Below, piece by piece: positions 54,901 through 63,429 of a DNA stretch of 64,000 nucleotides; the stretch's first letter is position 1; every line of letters begins with the position of its first letter. A model generated the notes under the pieces. That model was not told the DNA's origin and searched no databases. It saw only the letters and a list, made by a program, of their open reading frames with translations. The translations under genes and the position numbers were made by a program. Source of the DNA: Leeuwenhoekiella blandensis MED217 (GTDB lineage Bacteria > Bacteroidota > Bacteroidia > Flavobacteriales > Flavobacteriaceae); contig NZ_CH672395.1 of NCBI RefSeq assembly GCF_000152985.1, positions 2,120,123 through 2,184,122 on the forward strand. Direction: 5' to 3'.

Positions 54901-56974
54901 CTTCTGAAGCGATAGAATCGAGGATAACTTCAGCGGCGAGGGTCATATTTAAATTGTCATCTTTATAAGATGAATTCAAATCTCCTACTCCATTTTGAAA
55001 ACTTCCCTCAAGCGCTAATTCCTGAAATGTATACGTATTGAATTGTATACTATCAATCTGAGCGCTAACCTGAGCATCAAGATTATTTATAAAATTTCCT
55101 GTTCCTTCTGCGTCAAGATTAAGACTCACAAAACCAAGAGATTCATTTTGTAAAAGTTTACCCAAATTGACTTCTGATGCATTTACTTTACCTTCGAAGT
55201 CGATATTGTCACCAAAGTTTGCCCTTCCGTCAAGGGTGACAATTCCATCTGTCGTGGTCAAGGTACTTTTTGTGATCGCTCGGGAAGTGGTTCCTTTTAA
55301 AGAACCTTTCAATTGTATATTCTTCGGAAACTGAACTACAAGAGAATCGGTTGCAACAAATTTTTCTATATCTGCTTTGGTACTTGTCACAGAATACACC
55401 GGAAGATTGAAAGCTAAATTGTCTAGTGCTGAAGCATTATAAATACTACCCTGAATGGCAAGGCTGGTTTGACGACCCCAATTAAAACGCGTCGGCGCTA
55501 CATCAATCGCATCGAGTTTGCCGGAAAGATTCAACCGCCCGCGAAGTAAGCGCTGACTTAAGGTTGCTAAATATTCATTTGATCGTAATTCCGGAGTTAT
55601 TTTAAAAAGCGTATTTATATCTAGAACCACGCTGGGTAAATTAAGGTTCACTCTGGCATCTCCTGGTTTTTCAATCAACGTGTTCAGACTCGAATAATCA
55701 AGCTGAAGCGATCCTTCAAGTGCATTTTGATTCAACTGAAAAGCCAAATCATTCACACCCAACTGTGTATCTGAAACAGAAAGATTTAATGCCAGTTGCT
55801 CTAATGTGATTCCTGAAATTTCATTAAAATTCAACGTATTCAATACCGCATCTAACCGCTGCTCTTTAAGCGAGACCGCTTCAAGATCCAGATTAAGATC
55901 AGAAAGTGCAATTGCATTGGGATTAAAACGCCCGGAAGAAGGTTTGGATCCGTCAAGAGTATAATCAATTTTGGTATTGGCTAAACCAATATGGTCGACG
56001 GCTATTGTAAACGGAGGCCAAATGCTTTCGCTGGTATTCGCTTTAACTTCGGTGGAAGAATCCTCATTTTCTATCGTTTTTAAATCAAGCGCGATGGCTG
56101 AATTATTCAGTAAAAACTGGTCTACTGTGATCACATTGGCCTGTAAATCGATCAACGGGATTTGCGTTTCCAGAGATGCGATCTCACCTTGCGCCTGAAT
56201 ACCTTGAGGTGCAGCATCGTACTCAAAATTCACCTGATCTAAAACAAGATCCCCAATGTTTATAATAGGTAAAGGAACTTCCGTAGTATCTGTTGAAGGT
56301 GGTAAAGGTTTGGTTTGTCGGTAAACCACTTGAGTGTTTTGAATGCGTGTTTCTGCCACATCAAAAATCATGCGCTCCAAATCTGTTTCTTGCATTCGCA
56401 GGCTTAAATTGCCCAAATCAAGATCAGCGATCATTCCGCTAACAGCATCTTCGTATTTGATTTCAAAATCAGAAAACTCAAAATCACCCAAATTAAGCTG
56501 AATCCCTGTAGTATCTTGTGGTGTTTGAGAAACTGAAGTAGTATCTGCAGTAGCAAAAGCATCGATCAAAAATTGATAATTAAATCCATTCACCGAATCC
56601 TTCCGTATAATGTTTGCCCGTAAACCTTGCCAACTAACATCGTTAATCCCTATTCCACCACCGTTAATAATAGACCAAAGCGGTATTTCGGCTTCCAGGT
56701 GTTTACTATATACCAATGTATCTCCTTGCTTGTCTTCTAGGTAAAGACCGTCTAAGGAGACATTTCCATCAAAAGTGATAAAGAGTTTCTCAATGGCTAC
56801 TTCAGTCTGCGTTTTATCCTCAACATAATTGACCACCTTATCTACGATAATTCCCTGTCCCCACGGACTGCGAACAAAAAGTACGATCAAGAGCAATAGC
56901 AGCAAAATGACCCCAAGAATTTTACCTAAAATTTTGAGGGTTTTTATTAAAATTCTTTTGCTTTTACTACTCAT
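51983..56974 (-). CDS. TamB-like translocation and assembly protein
   Basis: The 1663-residue protein has one N-terminal membrane helix (about 10-33) and then a very long strand-rich taco-like region of repeated amphipathic beta segments. A C-terminal TamB/DUF490 domain (about 1200-1640) has TGDPFDADLDIKAFYRVE and FNLDIPEGSRG. TamB-like proteins span the periplasm and are linked to outer-membrane protein insertion or phospholipid transport. It lies directly upstream of TamA. Confidence 0.92.
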   Translation of the reverse strand: MSSKSKRILIKTLKILGKILGVILLLLLLIVLFVRSPWGQGIIVDKVVNYVEDKTQTEVAIEKLFITFDGNVSLDGLYLEDKQGDTLVYSKHLEAEIPLWSIINGGGIGINDVSWQGLRANIIRKDSVNGFNYQFLIDAFATADTTSVSQTPQDTTGIQLNLGDFEFSDFEIKYEDAVSGMIADLDLGNLSLRMQETDLERMIFDVAETRIQNTQVVYRQTKPLPPSTDTTEVPLPIINIGDLVLDQVNFEYDAAPQGIQAQGEIASLETQIPLIDLQANVITVDQFLLNNSAIALDLKTIENEDSSTEVKANTSESIWPPFTIAVDHIGLANTKIDYTLDGSKPSSGRFNPNAIALSDLNLDLEAVSLKEQRLDAVLNTLNFNEISGITLEQLALNLSVSDTQLGVNDLAFQLNQNALEGSLQLDYSSLNTLIEKPGDARVNLNLPSVVLDINTLFKITPELRSNEYLATLSQRLLRGRLNLSGKLDAIDVAPTRFNWGRQTSLAIQGSIYNASALDNLAFNLPVYSVTSTKADIEKFVATDSLVVQFPKNIQLKGSLKGTTSRAITKSTLTTTDGIVTLDGRANFGDNIDFEGKVNASEVNLGKLLQNESLGFVSLNLDAEGTGNFINNLDAQVSAQIDSIQFNTYTFQELALEGSFQNGVGDLNSSYKDDNLNMTLAAEVILDSIASEAKLDLDLIGADLQALGLTSQGIKAAFHLNGTFKGDPEDYQIKTQINRGVAVYDNRAYQVGDLDIAAFVKPDTTSVDISNRILDLDLESNANPQQFIAALQNHFKRYLEKDPVLDSIADPVLMNITGSIHQAPILGEVFVPNLRELDTVNIAVEFDEYKRTFNADIQLPYINYSGYTIDSLAFKMVSNKENMDFGFGLKELTAGPVDMQNTRIGGRVTNSKMYIDFLSQHEGEKLVHVLYKLALEEDNITIQIDPEDFILNKKQWTINPDNLVTMTKTNTVFENFEMSYNNQRIVAGNDLQGVSKEHLGINFENFKLANIMSLLNPDTSLARGKLSGRFAIEDPYNAPGMILDLNINDFEVLETDMGVLTAKGNSSSSAEYDFELAIKEGAADLDLQGSYVANTDAARLDMNLDLNRFDVAALEKFSFGEISNASGTISGAMKIDGNTTTPEYSGSFNFKEAEFEVTKLNASFLLADEQIDLDNKGIDFDDFKVLDKNQNSIVINGSVGTESFINPTFDLNLKAENFTALNSTKEDFDLVYGKAVFDADAQITGDLNLPNVTLDLTVNAETDVTYVLPPSEVQIESKDGVVLFVNKENPDAILTNNEEESYTASGFTIDADFGIEKGAIFNLVIDEQTGDNFQVSGTGDFEFDMYPNGRMTLSGRYDVTDGHYEMSLYNLVNRRFELAPDSRITWTGDPFDADLDIKAFYRVETSASGLMASQTSGADMSTQMQFRQEVPFQVYININGELMQPLINFNLDIPEGSRGVAGGQVYSRVQQLNQQENELNKQVFSLLVLNRFFPNSSTDGSGGGTAAIARDNLNDAISDQLNMFSDKLLGDTGFDLNFGLDSYTDYQGNAPTDRTTLDIAAQKRLFDDRVVVSVGSAVDLQGSGNTDNGTAPVVGNVSIEYLLTEDGRYRLRGYRSSQFENIIDGQIIVNGISLLFTREFNKFTELWQSMFPAKTEEEDDTNEE

Positions 56975-57148
56975 AGAATTAAAAATGCGCGTGTTAAGCT
57001 GTTTGCGCTTTAAAAAGCTAAAATACTATTAATACAAAGGTCATAGGGCTTCGCGAGTATTAAAACCTTGTTATAGTTTTCTATATACGCAGTTAAAGAC
57101 ACCAAGATAACCTTGTATATTTTTTACCTTTTATCAAAAGAAAAAGTT

Positions 57149-57415
57149 ATGAGTACAAAAGAAAAGCAAAAAGCAGATTATAATCCTGATTTAACCAAAG
57201 AAGACTTAGATCTTTTAAATCAGAAAAACATTCATAAAGATGGCGGCGTTGATGAGCAATTGCGCGATCGTAAAAAAGATGTTGATTTTACGGGAAGTGA
57301 CCTGGATATTCCCACAGGTTCAGATCAAAACAACCTCAAGGACGAAGAAAATAAATTGTACAGTCAAGGAGGTTCCAGAAATAATAATCTTGAGGAACAA
57401 AAAGGTAAATTATAA
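57149..57415 (+). CDS. Small hydrophilic, probably disordered protein (88 aa)
   Basis: The protein is rich in Asp, Asn, Gln, Lys and Glu, with DLTKEDLDLLNQKNIHKDGG near residue 14 and an Asn-rich end (RNNNLEEQ). It has no hydrophobic core or signal. The ATG at 57149 follows AAGAAAAAG; the frame extends upstream only from a TTG in promoter-like sequence. Such short proteins occur in Flavobacteriaceae with unknown roles. A terminator follows. Confidence 0.65.
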   Translation: MSTKEKQKADYNPDLTKEDLDLLNQKNIHKDGGVDEQLRDRKKDVDFTGSDLDIPTGSDQNNLKDEENKLYSQGGSRNNNLEEQKGKL

Positions 57416-57434
57416 AAACCTCAAAAATAAAAAT

Positions 57435-57464
57435 AAAAAAGCCATCGATGAGATGGCTTTTTTT
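57435..57464. terminator. Terminator after the small hydrophilic protein
   Basis: AAAAAAGCCATC pairs with GATGGCTTTTTT around GATGA, with an extended T run. It can serve both converging genes. Confidence 0.85.
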
Positions 57465-57513
57465 ATTAGCGGCGCAGTGGTTTTCTTTAACCTTGTGCTT
57501 AATTTGATGTAGT

Positions 57514-58239
57514 TTATTCTTCCTTTACGATCATAATATTGGCTTTTACTCCGGTGAGTAAGTTCCATTCATTTGAACTTATCACATTTCCGGCATCATC
57601 ATAAACAATAAATGATGCGGTATTAGGACCGGAAGAGCCTTGATTCAGGGCTTTAAACGAAATTCTATTGAATCCTTTTTTTAACGGCAGATAAAAGCTT
57701 GACCAGGTTTCGGTTAACCAGATGCTTGGAACCACAACTTCGTCATTCACCAAAACCGCAACACGATCTCCATCAACAAACTGGTAATCTCTACACATAA
57801 TTTTTACCTGTTGTGCTCCGCTGTGAAACGTACCCAAATCTTGATCTGACTGATGCGCGGGCTTATCGGTGCGGTCTCGTGTACGCTTTGCCTCACGCTC
57901 ATTCATCATATCGGTATATTTTTGCCCGGCATCTGCAAAATCCTCACGTTTCATCATATAAAAGTCTAAAGACTCCGGAGCCTTCAACTCGGGTCGTTCT
58001 TTAAGCTTACCTTGAGCATCTAATTGTAATCCCCCACGCGATAGTTTTAAATCTGGCTTTGCTTCGTTTTCAGCAGGAATCGCAGTTGGAGTTCCGGTGG
58101 TGTCAACCACAGCAGGAATCTTAAAGGAACCTGATTTACTATCTATTTGTGCCTGAAGGCCAAAACTAAGAATCAAGAATATTCCGCTTAAGATACACTT
58201 GAGCGCAAACGGATGTATTTGATTATTCTTAATTTTCAT
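57514..58239 (-). CDS. Secreted hypothetical protein (241 aa)
   Basis: The protein has a signal peptide (CILSGIFLILSFGLQAQ) and then a Lys/Asp-rich linker region with DLKLSRGGLQLDAQGKLKER near residue 60. A strand-rich domain (about 145-241) follows, with MCRDYQFVDGDRVAVLVNDE and SFYLPLKKGFNRISFKALNQ. That domain looks like a ligand- or protein-binding beta sandwich. I do not recognise the family. The ATG was chosen for the signal peptide; a longer frame starts 66 bases upstream. Confidence 0.7.
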   Translation of the reverse strand: MKIKNNQIHPFALKCILSGIFLILSFGLQAQIDSKSGSFKIPAVVDTTGTPTAIPAENEAKPDLKLSRGGLQLDAQGKLKERPELKAPESLDFYMMKREDFADAGQKYTDMMNEREAKRTRDRTDKPAHQSDQDLGTFHSGAQQVKIMCRDYQFVDGDRVAVLVNDEVVVPSIWLTETWSSFYLPLKKGFNRISFKALNQGSSGPNTASFIVYDDAGNVISSNEWNLLTGVKANIMIVKEE

Positions 58240-58470
58240 AGGTTCGGTAATTCTTCTTCTACAAATACGTATAAAATCTGCAGTTGTTACGTAGATGTCA
58301 TACAAATTTAAAGTTATTTAGTCGATATTCCTTAGCAAGCCTATAAAGCGAATTTGACTAAGGATTAAACTATTAACAGAAATCGTGCCAGCCCAAGCTT
58401 TTTCCGAATTCTACTATTGAATTATTCTTAATTATTCGTATCTTCAAAAGACAAAAATGTATTATAAGCT

Positions 58471-59751
58471 ATGAAAAATTACAGATTTAAAGATTTGGTT
58501 CTGTTTAGCAGATTTTTTTCCATTTGTATGGTACTTCTTTTTTGTTGTGTTCAAACTTTTGGTCAAGAAAATCAAAGAATTATTGAATATAAAGGTACCG
58601 TGATCGATGCCAATACAGGAGACGAACTTCCTTTTGTAAATCTTGAGATTGCAGGGACCAATATTGCTACAGTTACTAACAGCGAAGGGAACTTCCTACT
58701 GAAACTTGATGAAGCAATGCCCAACGCTAAAGTTGCGCTCACCTATCCCGGCTATAAAAAATTACTAGTGATCTTGGCCGATTTGAATAAAGAAGGTAAT
58801 ACCATCTCCCTTACGCCTCAGATGTATGAGTTAGACGAAGTAAGTATCACACGTCCTAAAGATGCACAAACCTTAGTTGCTAAAGTATTTAAGAACCGCT
58901 CAGAAAATTATTTGGACACAGAGACTTATATGACTGCATTTTATCGGGAAGCCATTAACAAACGCAACAGAAGTGCTTCTCTTGCAGAAGCAGTAGTCGC
59001 TATTAAAAAACGTCCGTATACAAGTTCAGCGGTAGACTTAGTGGGCGTGTATAAGGCCCGGAAAAGCACCAATTACAACCGTTTAGACACACTCGCCATA
59101 AAACTACAAGGAGGTCCATTAAACGCGCTATATGCAGATTTGATTAAGTATCCAGAATATTTTATGACTCCGGAAACCTTATCTAATTATGATTTCAGTT
59201 TTGGCGAACCTTTAATCAATGATGGAAAGCTGGTTTACGTGGTCAACTTTAAACAAAAAGATAATATTCTAGATCCGCTGTACTTTGGAAAACTTTATAT
59301 AGAAGCCGAAACTTTTGCGTTAACCAATGCGATTTACAATATGAACGTTGAAAACCGAAAACGCGCTTCTGCCCTATTTGTAAAACGGAAACCAAACCGT
59401 GTCAAGGTCTATCCTACAGAAATAAGCTACCGTGTAGATTATCGCAATACTGATGGAAAATGGTATTACAGCTACAGCAATGTTCAGCTGGAGTTTGTAG
59501 TCAATTGGAAGCGTAAATTATTCAATAACAAATACCGTATTCGCAGTGAGATGCTCATAACCGATTGGGAGAATGAACTTGGTCCTAAAAACATTACCAA
59601 TAAGACAAAATTTAAAGCCAATACCATTCTAGCAGACGAGGTTTCCGGTTTTAGAGATCCTGATTTTTGGGGTGCCTATAATGTTATCGAACCTGAAAAA
59701 TCCATTCAGCAGGCAATAGATAAAATTCAGCGACAAATCAGAAGAGACTGA
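58471..59751 (+). CDS. Secreted CarboxypepD_reg-like protein
   Basis: The 426-residue protein has a signal peptide (ICMVLLFCCVQTFGQ), then a carboxypeptidase-regulatory-like domain (about 35-125: GTVIDANTGDELPFVNLEI). A larger domain follows with YMTAFYREAINKRNRSASL near 153 and a strand-rich end. The architecture resembles flavobacterial proteins in which this domain precedes a barrel or ligand-binding part. No barrel is obvious. Function unknown. Confidence 0.78.
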   Translation: MKNYRFKDLVLFSRFFSICMVLLFCCVQTFGQENQRIIEYKGTVIDANTGDELPFVNLEIAGTNIATVTNSEGNFLLKLDEAMPNAKVALTYPGYKKLLVILADLNKEGNTISLTPQMYELDEVSITRPKDAQTLVAKVFKNRSENYLDTETYMTAFYREAINKRNRSASLAEAVVAIKKRPYTSSAVDLVGVYKARKSTNYNRLDTLAIKLQGGPLNALYADLIKYPEYFMTPETLSNYDFSFGEPLINDGKLVYVVNFKQKDNILDPLYFGKLYIEAETFALTNAIYNMNVENRKRASALFVKRKPNRVKVYPTEISYRVDYRNTDGKWYYSYSNVQLEFVVNWKRKLFNNKYRIRSEMLITDWENELGPKNITNKTKFKANTILADEVSGFRDPDFWGAYNVIEPEKSIQQAIDKIQRQIRRD

Positions 59752-59806
59752 TTTTAGGCATATTACTTGATATGTTTTTTAAATATTCATTTTAAAACAT
59801 ATCACT

Positions 59807-60328
59807 ATGAGAACATCTACTACTGTAAATGCAGGATCTATGGCAGACATCGCCTTCCTGATGCTTATCTTTTTTTTGACGACCACAACAATAATGAATG
59901 ATGCTGGTCTGGATCAAACATTACCCAAACCCTGTGAAACAGAGGATTGCAGCACAGATATAGCCAAGCAAAATCTTTTGTCAATTGCTATCAATCATGA
60001 AGGCGCAATTATGCTTCAGCAAGAAGAAGTTGTCGTAAATGCTATTGCAGAGGAGGTCATTAGATTTGTCGATAATGCAAGTAATTCAATTGAAGGCGCA
60101 ACCTCACCTGATAAAGCGGTAATTCAATTTACCTGCTCGAGAGATGTTCCTTACAGCGACTATGTGAAGGTTTTGGATCAAATTAAATCAGGTTATGCTA
60201 CAATGCGAGAGGATTACAGCAAACTTAAGTTTGACAAACCTTTTAATGAATTGAATGGAATAGAGCGAAAATTAGTCTTAAAACAATACCCGCTTCAATT
60301 GGCTGAAGCTTCCGGTTTAAACAGGTGA
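59807..60328 (+). CDS. ExbD/TolR-family protein, orphan
   Basis: The 173-residue protein has one N-terminal membrane helix (GSMADIAFLMLIFFLTTTTI, residues 11-30) with the conserved membrane Asp that takes part in proton-driven energy transfer. A periplasmic domain with DVPYSDYVKVLDQIKSGYAT follows near 115. Normally ExbD works with ExbB and TonB, but neither lies next to it. The N-terminus before the helix is very short. Its last 12 bases overlap the convergent kinase gene. Confidence 0.85.
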   Translation: MRTSTTVNAGSMADIAFLMLIFFLTTTTIMNDAGLDQTLPKPCETEDCSTDIAKQNLLSIAINHEGAIMLQQEEVVVNAIAEEVIRFVDNASNSIEGATSPDKAVIQFTCSRDVPYSDYVKVLDQIKSGYATMREDYSKLKFDKPFNELNGIERKLVLKQYPLQLAEASGLNR

Positions 60329-62572
60329 TCCGGTTATCAGCGTATTGATTTTTAACTCTTTTACAATAACTTTTGAAAATTGGCTAAGGTTATAAGGTTT
60401 GGTAATCACATCATTCATACCATATTCCTTAGCTTTTTTTCTAATATATTCTGCCTCTGCAGCGGTTAAAGCAATAATTGGGATTTCTTTGTCAAAGGCT
60501 CTAATTTCCTTAGAAGTCTCATAACCGTTCATTCCCGGCATATTGATATCCATCAAGATTAGATCATAATGACTCTTTTGAGTTAAAGCCAATGCTTCTT
60601 CCCCATTTTGCGCTTCAAAAACTTCAGCATGTTGTCGTTCGAGTACACGACGGGTCACCATTCGGTTTATTTTATTGTCGTCAACAATAAGAACACGTTG
60701 ATTGGTTAAATCTGCAACAAAAGCTTCAGCATCTTCACTTTCCTCCTTCTTGAGCTTGCCTATAACCTCGAGTAACGTAGCTTCTTTAAATTCGATAACA
60801 AAACTAAAGGTACTACCTCTACCCGGTTCACTCTTAAGCGCTATATCTGAACCCATTTTGAGCAAGAGCTTACGTACAATAGGTAATCCAAGACCGGTTC
60901 CCTTATTAGCTGTAGACTTCTCATCGATTTGACTAAATTCATCAAAGATCGATTCGTGCATTTCTTGCGGAATTCCAATCCCGTTGTCTTCCACTTCAAA
61001 ATAGATCGCATGTTTGCCTGATGGCAATAAGCGATCTTTTAAACGTAAAGCAATCACACCCTTTGGGGTGAACTTTACTGCGTTACCTAAAATATTTAAT
61101 AGAATTTGCGAAATTCTTCTTGAATCCCCCACTACATAATTAGGAATCGAAGCATCTACATCACAAATGATTTTACAATTAGAGTTTTTAAGACTGTGTT
61201 GTTCAAAGCTAGTAACCAATTCTTCGGCTAATAATTTAATATTAAATGGCTTTTTAACCAGTTTAAAACTCTCATCTTCTAATTTTGAAAGATCAAGCAA
61301 GTCATTAATGATCTCTAGTAAATGGTCTGCACTAAATTTTAAAGAACCTATCTCTTCTTTATAATCTTTAAATGCCTCACTCTTTTCTAGAAGAGAAACA
61401 ATCCCGGTCACTCCATAAAGAGGAGTTCGCATCTCGTGACTCAAATTAGAAAAGAATTTGGTTTTAGCCCGTTCACTCTTTTCTGCGCGCTCCTTGGCTT
61501 TTTTAAGGTGTTTGTTATTAACCTTAAGATTTTTGATAAGCCCCAAGCGTAACTTTTCACTATAAAACAAATAGGCCAAGAACAATACCATCAATCCAAT
61601 AATCGAACCCAGCAAAACCGACTGTGTTTTTTTGCGTTTTAAATTTTGGTCTAAGATTTCTTGTTTGAATTTGGCGTCGTTGCGTTCGCGGCGTAACTCT
61701 TCGGCTTCTAGTCGCGCCTGAGCAAGTTGAACGGTTTCTGTAGCTTTGGTCCGTTCTTTATGGCTGTAATAATCAAAATAGCGCTGATGTACAGCGTAAG
61801 CTTCTTCGGGCTTATTGTTTTCGGCTAAAAACTTAGCGTAACGATCATAAAAATCGAGCGCCAGATACTCCATTTTTCCGGCCTCAACCAATTCAAAAGC
61901 ACTTTTATAATAGCTTAAAGCCTTATTATCAAATTGTAAGCCTTTGTAATAATCACCCCACAAAATATCAAGATAAGCTTTGGGATTGTCATAGTACAAC
62001 GATTCAGGATCATAAGAATCCTGAGCCTCTTTGAGATACGGATACATCATGGTATAGTTACCATCGTCTCGGTAAAGCTCTGCAATATTAAGTGCTGCAT
62101 CTATAAATTCGCCATCATTTAGACGCCGTTGAATGACCAAAGACTCTTTGTAGAGTTTTAAAACTTCATTTTTTCGCTTTGGAAAATACGCAAGACTAGC
62201 GGCAAGATTATTTAGTCCCCAGGATATTAAAGTATCATTTTTAGATAACTTAGCGTAATGCAAGGCTTTTTCAGCGTAATCTAATGCAGGAATAGTATCA
62301 CTTAGCAGATCGTAGGTAAGACTGAGATAATTATAACCATGAAATAAATAACGATTATCATTTTTCTGTTTTGCTTCAGTGATCAAGGTTGAAGCCATTT
62401 CTATACTGCGATCATACTCAAGACTATCAGAAAGTTCTCCCAGCTTCATTAAGCGTTGATGCATGGTGAGACGCTCTTGCTCCTGCATTACAAGCTTAGC
62501 AGGCTCAAATGCATAGTTTGCATAAGCCCCAATGACACTAAGAAAAATAAATAATGTAAGTAGTCTTTTCAA
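60317..62572 (-). CDS. TPR-containing hybrid histidine kinase
   Basis: The 751-residue protein has a signal peptide (KRLLTLFIFLSVIGAYA), about six TPR-like repeats in the periplasm (70-290), a coiled coil, and one membrane helix (about 320-340). HisKA (SNLSHEMRTPLYGVTG), HATPase_c (VEDNGIGIPQEMHE and GTGLGLPIVRKLLLKMGS) and a receiver with the Asp in LMDINMPGMNGYE follow. I chose a TTG start; the ATG 30 bases upstream lies before a promoter-like TATTTTTG. No response regulator is adjacent. Confidence 0.88.
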   Translation of the reverse strand: MKRLLTLFIFLSVIGAYANYAFEPAKLVMQEQERLTMHQRLMKLGELSDSLEYDRSIEMASTLITEAKQKNDNRYLFHGYNYLSLTYDLLSDTIPALDYAEKALHYAKLSKNDTLISWGLNNLAASLAYFPKRKNEVLKLYKESLVIQRRLNDGEFIDAALNIAELYRDDGNYTMMYPYLKEAQDSYDPESLYYDNPKAYLDILWGDYYKGLQFDNKALSYYKSAFELVEAGKMEYLALDFYDRYAKFLAENNKPEEAYAVHQRYFDYYSHKERTKATETVQLAQARLEAEELRRERNDAKFKQEILDQNLKRKKTQSVLLGSIIGLMVLFLAYLFYSEKLRLGLIKNLKVNNKHLKKAKERAEKSERAKTKFFSNLSHEMRTPLYGVTGIVSLLEKSEAFKDYKEEIGSLKFSADHLLEIINDLLDLSKLEDESFKLVKKPFNIKLLAEELVTSFEQHSLKNSNCKIICDVDASIPNYVVGDSRRISQILLNILGNAVKFTPKGVIALRLKDRLLPSGKHAIYFEVEDNGIGIPQEMHESIFDEFSQIDEKSTANKGTGLGLPIVRKLLLKMGSDIALKSEPGRGSTFSFVIEFKEATLLEVIGKLKKEESEDAEAFVADLTNQRVLIVDDNKINRMVTRRVLERQHAEVFEAQNGEEALALTQKSHYDLILMDINMPGMNGYETSKEIRAFDKEIPIIALTAAEAEYIRKKAKEYGMNDVITKPYNLSQFSKVIVKELKINTLITGSPV

Positions 62573-62591
62573 CTGTTGTAAAAAATATAGA

Positions 62592-62599
62592 CAAAAATA
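62592..62599 (-). promoter_or_regulatory. Putative -7 box of the TPR hybrid kinase
   Basis: On the minus strand TATTTTTG lies 19 bases before the TTG start at 62572 and directly after the alternative ATG at 62602, which would therefore not be transcribed. Confidence 0.4.
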
Positions 62600-62779
62600 C
62601 ATTTTTTTGCGTCATAATACATCTAACTATCTCGTTTTTAAGCATAAAAATAATATTATTATCGTTTAGCAATAACATTGTTGAATATCAAATTTAGATG
62701 ATCATCAAAAATGTAATCCTATTCTTACTAAAATACAACAGCAGTCTATTAAGTTTTCGATCTGGCAGAAAAATTAAAG

Positions 62780-62787
62780 TATATTTG
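62780..62787 (+). promoter_or_regulatory. Putative -7 box of the WbqC gene
   Basis: TATATTTG fits TAnnTTTG and lies 18 bases before the ATG at 62806. Confidence 0.5.
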
Positions 62788-62805
62788 CCGGCCTAAATAG
62801 CACTT

Positions 62806-63429
62806 ATGACTTGTGTTCTTAACCCTACTTATTTTCCAGATATTGTAACTACGGCTGCTATGCTTCAAGCAGAACAGTTAACTATTGAAGTTTGCGATAA
62901 TTATCAGAAACAGAGTTTTAGAAACCGAATGTATATCGCTACGGCCAATGGACAACTGCTCCTCAACATCCCCATTAAGCACACTAAAACGCAAGGCCAT
63001 AAAAAAACGGCTGAAGCTCAAATTGAAAATAACTTTCTTTGGCAGCGGCAACATTGGAGATCTATAGTAATCGCCTATCGTACTTCTCCTTTTTTTGAAT
63101 TTTATGAAGATGATCTATATCCCATCTTTCATACTGAATACCAGTCTTTACTAGAGCTTAACAAAGCCACGATGGATTGTATTTTTGAAATGCTGGATGT
63201 AGACATAGAATATACTGAAACTGAAGTTTATCAGGCTGAATACTCTGATGCTTTGGATTATCGTTTTTTAGCCAACGCCAAACGTAAGAACAGAATAAGC
63301 ATTCCGGAGTACCGACAAGTTTTTGCTGAAGAAAATGGTTTTACACCACACTTGACTGTATTGGATTTGATTTTTAATCTAGGTCCTGAGGCGCTTCCGT
63401 ATTTACAAAATTTAGAGCTAAAGCTCTAA
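62806..63429 (+). CDS. WbqC-family protein
   Basis: The 207-residue protein matches WbqC: NPTYFPDIVTTAAMLQAEQL at the start, KQSFRNRMYIATANGQLLLN near residue 43 and NNFLWQRQHWRSIVIAYRTS near 80. Family members are found in polysaccharide gene clusters, with proposed transferase functions. No glycan genes lie within view. Its last 12 bases overlap the convergent nuclease-like gene. Confidence 0.85.
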   Translation: MTCVLNPTYFPDIVTTAAMLQAEQLTIEVCDNYQKQSFRNRMYIATANGQLLLNIPIKHTKTQGHKKTAEAQIENNFLWQRQHWRSIVIAYRTSPFFEFYEDDLYPIFHTEYQSLLELNKATMDCIFEMLDVDIEYTETEVYQAEYSDALDYRFLANAKRKNRISIPEYRQVFAEENGFTPHLTVLDLIFNLGPEALPYLQNLELKL

